From Pedobacter steynii (lineage in GTDB: Bacteria; Bacteroidota; Bacteroidia; Sphingobacteriales; Sphingobacteriaceae): 64,000 bases of DNA. Within the stretch, counting starts at the first letter, position 1. Each line of letters opens with the position of its first letter. The position numbers and the translations under genes are program-made. Below are positions 59,451-64,000 of the stretch, piece by piece. Under the pieces are notes generated by a model, which was not told the DNA's origin, searched no databases, and saw nothing but the letters and a program-made list of their open reading frames with translations. Location: the NCBI RefSeq assembly GCF_001721645.1, contig NZ_CP017141.1, positions 3,968,001 to 4,032,000 on the forward strand, given 5' to 3'.

Positions 59451-60455
59451 TTAATGTTCCTTAACCAGCACTTCTGCCGGTAGCAGGCCAAACATTTTTT
59501 TATACACTTTGGCAAAGTAATTTGGACTGCTATAGCCGAGCTCATAGGCGATCTCCTGCACACTGTTGAAGTTGCCGCTTTGTAATAGCTTCTGTGCAAG
59601 CAGGAGCTTCTCATTCAGAAAAAAGTTATTCGGACTTTCCTTCAGCATCTTTTTAAAGAGTGTTTTGTACTTCGAAACGGACATTCCCGCAAGCGCAGCC
59701 ATCGTTGGTAACCCAGGGAATTCTTCCAGCAGGTGATCCAATAGGTATTGAGAAGTTTTCAATATATTGTCGATATCGGAAGGGGAGAGCTTGTTGATGA
59801 TGGGTTCAAAGCGACTGACCCGCTCCACAAGATAACCCAAAAGATACAAAGCGGTACTTTTCAACTTTAATTCGAAGGATGGATTGGTAAAGGGATGTTC
59901 CTTCAGGTTATTGAGCAATACCTTACTTCTGCTGTCAATATGACTATAGAAGAACAAGGTATTTTTCGTTTCGTCGAATAACTGGTTGTTCACAGAAAGG
60001 TCTCTGGTGGAGGCCCCTAATTCTTTTAAATAACTTTTTTCGATAAACAACCTCAGGCTGTAAGAGCGTTCCCCGATCGGGGGCATAATGATTCCCTTTG
60101 AACTGGAATCCATAAAACTCATTCCCAATTTGGAATGGTATCCGGCCCGGTGAACGCTATCTTCCACGATATGAGTGGTAATCTCATCACCAATGTCAAA
60201 ATAGACCATATAATAATTGTGGTCTGTAGGGATTCTGGTGATGGCAACAGGAACCTGAAAAGTCATGTCCAGCAGCAGTACCGATAGTTTTCCAGGCAAT
60301 ACCTCCAGAAAAATGGAACCTCCGGAAGCAATTCCTTCCGGCATGAGCAGGATTTTGTTGTCGATGAGCCTGGCGCCTAATTTTTCAACGATTTGCTGCT
60401 GCCATTCCGGACTGAGGGTATAGTGGTAAAAAAAATCTATTCTTTCCTGCGTCAT
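59451..60455 (-). CDS. AraC-family regulator (second of a pair)
   Basis: 334 residues. A 200-residue N-terminal sensing region without a recognised domain precedes a C-terminal double helix-turn-helix (about 235-334): LLEEFPGLPTMAALAGMSVS, LAQKLLQSGNFNSVQEIAYE, LGYSSPNYFAKVYKKMFGLL. It follows the upstream paralogue by 2 bases, so the two are cotranscribed. The two proteins share the same architecture and look like a tandem duplication. Confidence 0.9.
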   Translation of the reverse strand: MTQERIDFFYHYTLSPEWQQQIVEKLGARLIDNKILLMPEGIASGGSIFLEVLPGKLSVLLLDMTFQVPVAITRIPTDHNYYMVYFDIGDEITTHIVEDSVHRAGYHSKLGMSFMDSSSKGIIMPPIGERSYSLRLFIEKSYLKELGASTRDLSVNNQLFDETKNTLFFYSHIDSRSKVLLNNLKEHPFTNPSFELKLKSTALYLLGYLVERVSRFEPIINKLSPSDIDNILKTSQYLLDHLLEEFPGLPTMAALAGMSVSKYKTLFKKMLKESPNNFFLNEKLLLAQKLLQSGNFNSVQEIAYELGYSSPNYFAKVYKKMFGLLPAEVLVKEH

Positions 60456-60457
60456 GG

Positions 60458-61438
60458 TTATAGTCGGGTAAGGTATTCCTTTGGAGGAATACCATAAGCA
60501 TTTTTAAATTGTTCAATCAGATGCGAAGCGCCGAAGAAACTGAATTTATCTGCTATTTCTGAAATGGTATAATTGCCGGTTTCCAGCATCTCTTTTGCGA
60601 AAGAAAGCTTATTGCTGAGGAAAAAACTATTGGGACTTACCCCGGTAATTTTTTTAAAGAGCTTTTTATATTTTGTCTCCGACATCATGGCCCGGGAAGC
60701 AAGATCCGCTATTCCGGGGAAAGGATTTTCAATGTTCTCGATTAAAAAAGCTTGTGAACCAACCACATTGACCACATCTTCCGCAATAACCTGCCCGATG
60801 ATGATCTCCTGGCTGATGATCTGGTCCATATAGTCGCCGATCAATCCGTAAACGGTACCACTTACAAAAATATTATATAAAGGATTGTCAGGACTTACTT
60901 TTCGCAATTCATTCATGAGCCACCAGGCCTGATTGCTCATCCGGTCAAAGCGCACAATGGTATTGAGTTTAGGATCAAATATGGACTCTACAATCTGCTG
61001 GTATTGTGGGATGTTGGAAATATATTGTTTTAAAGCAGTTTTCTTAATGAAAATCGCAATCATATAGCTGGTGCAGCCTGTTTTTACCTGGAAATCGCCC
61101 CGCATATCGGCATCAAATATAGCCAGATTGTAGCCCCATCTTCCGGCAGATCTGGATACTTCATCCAGTATATGGATAGATTCTCCTTCTGTGAGGTTGA
61201 AGTAAAGACCTACGAAGTCGCTTCGGGTATTCCTCAGCTTAAAGACTACGTCCTGCCGGTAGGTGACATCAATAATAAAGGCGCTGAGTTGTTCATTGAT
61301 CTGGAGCACATAACGGTTTCCCGGATGCAGCTCGTCAGGAATTCTGATACAATTTCCTTCTACATAGCCATCCAGCTGAGCCGCTAAATCTGCTACCCAA
61401 TCCAATTCTACGCCATACTGGTGAACTACTTCCTTCAT
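60458..61438 (-). CDS. AraC-family regulator (first of a pair)
   Basis: 326 residues with the same layout as its neighbour: N-terminal sensing region (FRIPDEL-like IRIPDELHPGNRYVLQINEQ, SFIIDVTYRQ-like stretch) and C-terminal AraC DNA-binding domain (FPGIADLASRAMMSETKYKK, MLETGNYTISEIADKFSFFG, QFKNAYGIPPKEYL). It is divergent from the GH101/129-like gene with 100 bases between starts, so that gene is the likely target. Confidence 0.9.
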   Translation of the reverse strand: MKEVVHQYGVELDWVADLAAQLDGYVEGNCIRIPDELHPGNRYVLQINEQLSAFIIDVTYRQDVVFKLRNTRSDFVGLYFNLTEGESIHILDEVSRSAGRWGYNLAIFDADMRGDFQVKTGCTSYMIAIFIKKTALKQYISNIPQYQQIVESIFDPKLNTIVRFDRMSNQAWWLMNELRKVSPDNPLYNIFVSGTVYGLIGDYMDQIISQEIIIGQVIAEDVVNVVGSQAFLIENIENPFPGIADLASRAMMSETKYKKLFKKITGVSPNSFFLSNKLSFAKEMLETGNYTISEIADKFSFFGASHLIEQFKNAYGIPPKEYLTRL

Positions 61439-61538
61439 TTAAGATTTCGATTACGTTTATGCACAATCAAATTAACCCTGAAGCAAATATAGCGATATGT
61501 TTTTCTGAATAACGTATGTTTGCCGGAGATAGAAACCC

Positions 61539-63905
61539 ATGAAAGTTAACCATAAGGTATTGAAGAAATTTAGAAAGACAGGTGTGACTGGTTTAATGCT
61601 GATCCTTTTATTTGTGAGCTGGAATGCCTTCGGACAAAGCATTAATCACGAGGGGAAGCTGCTGTATTTGTTAAACGGTGCGCAGAAGATGGAAATTGAT
61701 CCCGAATTGTTTTCAATTACAGCGGTAGATGCTGAGGGGAAGCGGTACCAGGTTTCTGCTCCGCTTCAAAAAGAAAAGCTGAGCGGATTAACGCATGATC
61801 ACAAAAAGGCATCCTGGGCTTATCCTGAAAAGGGGATCGGGATATCGCTGGAATTGCATCCTGAATACTTAGAGGTAAGTATAAAAGCAAGTAAAACCAC
61901 GGAGTTCACATGGCCGGTGTTGAAAGGAGAAATAGACGCGTTGACGATTCCAATGCATCAAGGGAAATATATTCCTGCGAAGGATTCCTTATGGATCAGT
62001 CATCTGACCAAAACAGGTTCTTTAAGTGGAAGCCAGGATTTGTCTATGCAATTCTTTGCAGCAAATATGGGAGCTAAAGCGCTGGTTTATGTGATCAGGA
62101 ATATGTTCAATAATGAGTTGAACTTTGCGAACGATAAGGGTACCTTGGGATTGAGCGTTAATCATGAATTTCCTGCAACTGTATCCGACAAGCAATATGG
62201 TTTCAGAATTTATCTGACTACAAACAGTACCACAGCGATTGCGAAGACTTATAAAAAGTATGTAGAAGAACAAGGGCAAATCATTACACTGGAACAGAAG
62301 GCAGAGCATAATCCCAATATTAGGAAATTGTACGGCGCGCCCCATATTTATATCTGGAATGATAAATTTCTGGTATCAAATGATGTGGTTAATTGGAAGC
62401 TGTTTAAGAGAATAATCCTGGGGCAACTGCGGGATAGAACAATGAATCCTACGAAAAATATGTTTAGACAGTTTTCAGTCGGGGAGGCAGGGACTGAATT
62501 TCAAAATCAGCTGGATGAGTTTGTAAAAGAGGAATTCATGACCAGGTACCAGAAGAATGGATTGATCCAGGCCATAAATGAAGTTTTGCTAAGGAAAGAT
62601 TTTTATAATAAACTGGCCTGGAGTAATACGAGGATGGAGGAAAATGTTTTAAGCCTGATCGGTAAAGGCCCGGACCAGCTGAATGCTGTTGAACTTTATC
62701 GCTTAAATAAACTGTTACTGGTTGCTGCATACCCTGAGGTTTTTCGTCCGGTGGCCGATTGGGGAGGGGCACAGCCCAAAATGCTGGATGAAATGCAGGC
62801 TGCGGGAATAAAAAAAACATGGCTGGGTTTAAACGACTGGATGCCTGCAGAAATTCATCCTGAGTTTGTCACGAAGGCGGTCGGAAAAGGTTATTTAATC
62901 GGCCCTTATGATTCCTATCATAGCATTCATCAGCCGGGAAAAGAAGGTTGGATTACGGCAAGATTTTCCGACACAACGCTGTTCACAAGAGCTTTTGTAA
63001 TGAATAAAAATGGGAAACCATCTTTGGGTTTTCTGGGGAAAGGGCGGAAGCTAAATCCTACTTTGTCGATGCCTGCGGTGAAAAACAGGATGAGAGAGGT
63101 GATGAACAATACGGGGGAAGTATTCAATTCCTGGTTTATTGATTGTGATGCGACAGGCGAAAGTCTGGATGATTATACGCCTGGAAGGATGACCAGTCAG
63201 GAAGATGACATCAAAGCACGTTTGCAAAGAATGACCTGGATTAGGGATACTTATCAATTGGTTGTTGGCTCGGAGGTAGGAAATGATTTTGCTGCGGGTA
63301 CAATTGCCTATGGTCATGGAATGACTACGCCGGTGATTGCCTGGAATGATCCGGATATGAGAACAAACAAAACCTCAAAGTATTATATCGGTGGATATTT
63401 CTCGAATAATGGAGGGGTTCCCGACCGTTACGGAATGCAGGCAGAGCTGAAAGAAGAATACCGCTATCTCTATTATGATAGTCGTTTTAACATTCCCCTA
63501 TTTCAACTGGTCTATAACAATGCGGTAATCACTTCTCATCATTGGGAATGGGGAAGTTTGAAAGTGCCTTCAGAATTGAAGAATACGGAATTAAAGGAGA
63601 TTTTATTTAATGTTCCCCCATTGTATCACCTCAATGATGAAAGCTGGTTGAAGTTTAAAGAAGTCATTGGGAAACATGTAAAAGTCTTTTCAAAAACACA
63701 TGAAATTGCAGTCAAATCAGAGATGAATGCATTCGATTGGCTGAGCAAAGATCATCAGGTTCAGAAAACTACATTTGGCGATAAGATCGAGGTGGTCGCG
63801 AATTTCGGCAAGAGCCCTTTTACTTACAAGAGCCAGGCGATTCTTCCGCGAACCCTGATCATTCATGATCTTATTAGCGATACTTTTGAAGTCTATAAAC
63901 CTTAA
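61539..63905 (+). CDS. Secreted GH101/GH129-related glycosidase
   Basis: 788 residues. An N-terminal hydrophobic export segment (about 16-32, cut near NAFGQS). A beta-rich domain (35-270) follows, then a barrel-like catalytic region (about 270-680) with YGAPHIYIWNDKFL, WLGLNDWMPAE, WFIDCDATGESLDDYTPGR (Asp535, Asp537), VGSEVGNDFAAGTIAYGHGM and TSHHWEWGS. These recall proteins related to GH101 and GH129, which release alpha-linked GalNAc units from mucin-type glycans. The assignment is by recognition, and residue mapping of the nucleophile is tentative. Probably controlled by the divergent AraC pair. Confidence 0.7.
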   Translation: MKVNHKVLKKFRKTGVTGLMLILLFVSWNAFGQSINHEGKLLYLLNGAQKMEIDPELFSITAVDAEGKRYQVSAPLQKEKLSGLTHDHKKASWAYPEKGIGISLELHPEYLEVSIKASKTTEFTWPVLKGEIDALTIPMHQGKYIPAKDSLWISHLTKTGSLSGSQDLSMQFFAANMGAKALVYVIRNMFNNELNFANDKGTLGLSVNHEFPATVSDKQYGFRIYLTTNSTTAIAKTYKKYVEEQGQIITLEQKAEHNPNIRKLYGAPHIYIWNDKFLVSNDVVNWKLFKRIILGQLRDRTMNPTKNMFRQFSVGEAGTEFQNQLDEFVKEEFMTRYQKNGLIQAINEVLLRKDFYNKLAWSNTRMEENVLSLIGKGPDQLNAVELYRLNKLLLVAAYPEVFRPVADWGGAQPKMLDEMQAAGIKKTWLGLNDWMPAEIHPEFVTKAVGKGYLIGPYDSYHSIHQPGKEGWITARFSDTTLFTRAFVMNKNGKPSLGFLGKGRKLNPTLSMPAVKNRMREVMNNTGEVFNSWFIDCDATGESLDDYTPGRMTSQEDDIKARLQRMTWIRDTYQLVVGSEVGNDFAAGTIAYGHGMTTPVIAWNDPDMRTNKTSKYYIGGYFSNNGGVPDRYGMQAELKEEYRYLYYDSRFNIPLFQLVYNNAVITSHHWEWGSLKVPSELKNTELKEILFNVPPLYHLNDESWLKFKEVIGKHVKVFSKTHEIAVKSEMNAFDWLSKDHQVQKTTFGDKIEVVANFGKSPFTYKSQAILPRTLIIHDLISDTFEVYKP

Positions 63906-63967
63906 ATCAGAAATAGCGGTTAGTTATAGGCACGTTTATTGAACAACTAATAATTCAGGTATTTTTT

Positions 63968-64000
63968 ATGCAAAGACTTTCAGTAAAAACAAGTTTATTT
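63968..64000 (+). CDS. Possible gene start running off the right edge (partial)
   Basis: ATG at 63968 opens a frame (MQRLSVKTSLF) that stays open to the last base. Basic residues followed by a hydrophobic stretch would fit a signal peptide. Only 11 codons are visible. The gap 63906-63967 holds nothing else I can support. Confidence 0.35.
   Translation, partial: MQRLSVKTSLF

Noticed and set aside
61447..61527. LacI-type box before the GH101/129-like gene
   Set aside because: Only a half-site GTTTGC and a loose GATTACG word are present; the palindrome is not there.

Overview
The window looks like a chromosomal segment of a Bacteroidota bacterium, most likely Sphingobacteriaceae and probably Pedobacter or a close relative. 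The signs are: promoters with the Bacteroidota -7 element TAnnTTTG, start codons without purine-rich Shine-Dalgarno sequences, Oar/SusC-style TonB-dependent receptors with an N-terminal carboxypeptidase-like domain, type III glutamine synthetase, an S46 dipeptidyl-peptidase, a DUF6266 protein and many short lipoproteins. I see no prophage, insertion sequence, CRISPR array or rRNA. The assignment is inference from gene content, not a database match.

Layout. 0-9 kb: an MBL-fold hydrolase, dihydrolipoyl dehydrogenase, a large TonB-dependent receptor and a secreted DUF6067/GH123-like protein. 9.5-13.5 kb: a sulfide/persulfide handling cluster made of a Crp/Fnr regulator, a TauE/SafE exporter, a two-gene YeeE/YedE sulfur transporter and an MBL-rhodanese persulfide dioxygenase fusion. 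Two TGTGA-N6-TCAC sites sit at exactly the same distance from two CAnnTTTG promoter elements. 13.5-18.6 kb: a ClbS/DfsB protein, a LysR/MFS divergent pair and a DPP7-type peptidase. 18.6-19.1 kb is non-coding and dense in hairpins, with a degenerate 24-bp tandem repeat. 19-26 kb: purM, glnN, trmN6, a phosphodiesterase, fbp and rnhA. 26-31 kb: tRNA-His, an L,D-transpeptidase, a PD40 lipoprotein, a CGNR protein and a TonB/TPR-like protein. 31-35 kb: purL. 35-42 kb: a GH16-like lipoprotein, peptidase E, a tightly overlapping 5-oxoprolinase operon (pxpB-pxpC-pxpA plus a non-canonical Nramp-like transporter), a GNAT-MarR operon and a stand-alone domain related to the N-terminus of some RluA-family proteins. 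42-48 kb: a hybrid histidine kinase, a GH20 hexosaminidase and an M60-like peptidase. 48.7-53.4 kb: a secretion operon (C39-peptidase ABC exporter, HlyD adaptor, and an unrecognised protein with kinase-like residues). 53.8-64 kb: a second TonB-dependent receptor, DUF6266, chorismate mutase, small lipoproteins, two AraC paralogues and a divergent GH101/GH129-like glycosidase.

How the genes work together. Four secreted glycan or glycoprotein enzymes (DUF6067/GH123-like, GH20, M60-like, GH101/129-like) point to use of host- or mucin-like N-acetylhexosamine glycoconjugates. LacI-type palindromes around GCAAACGTTTGC precede three of them, which suggests one regulon whose regulator lies outside the window. 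The most unusual locus is the C39 exporter operon: it carries a kinase-fold-like protein, yet no double-glycine precursor peptide is visible nearby. The sulfur cluster is the best-supported regulatory unit.
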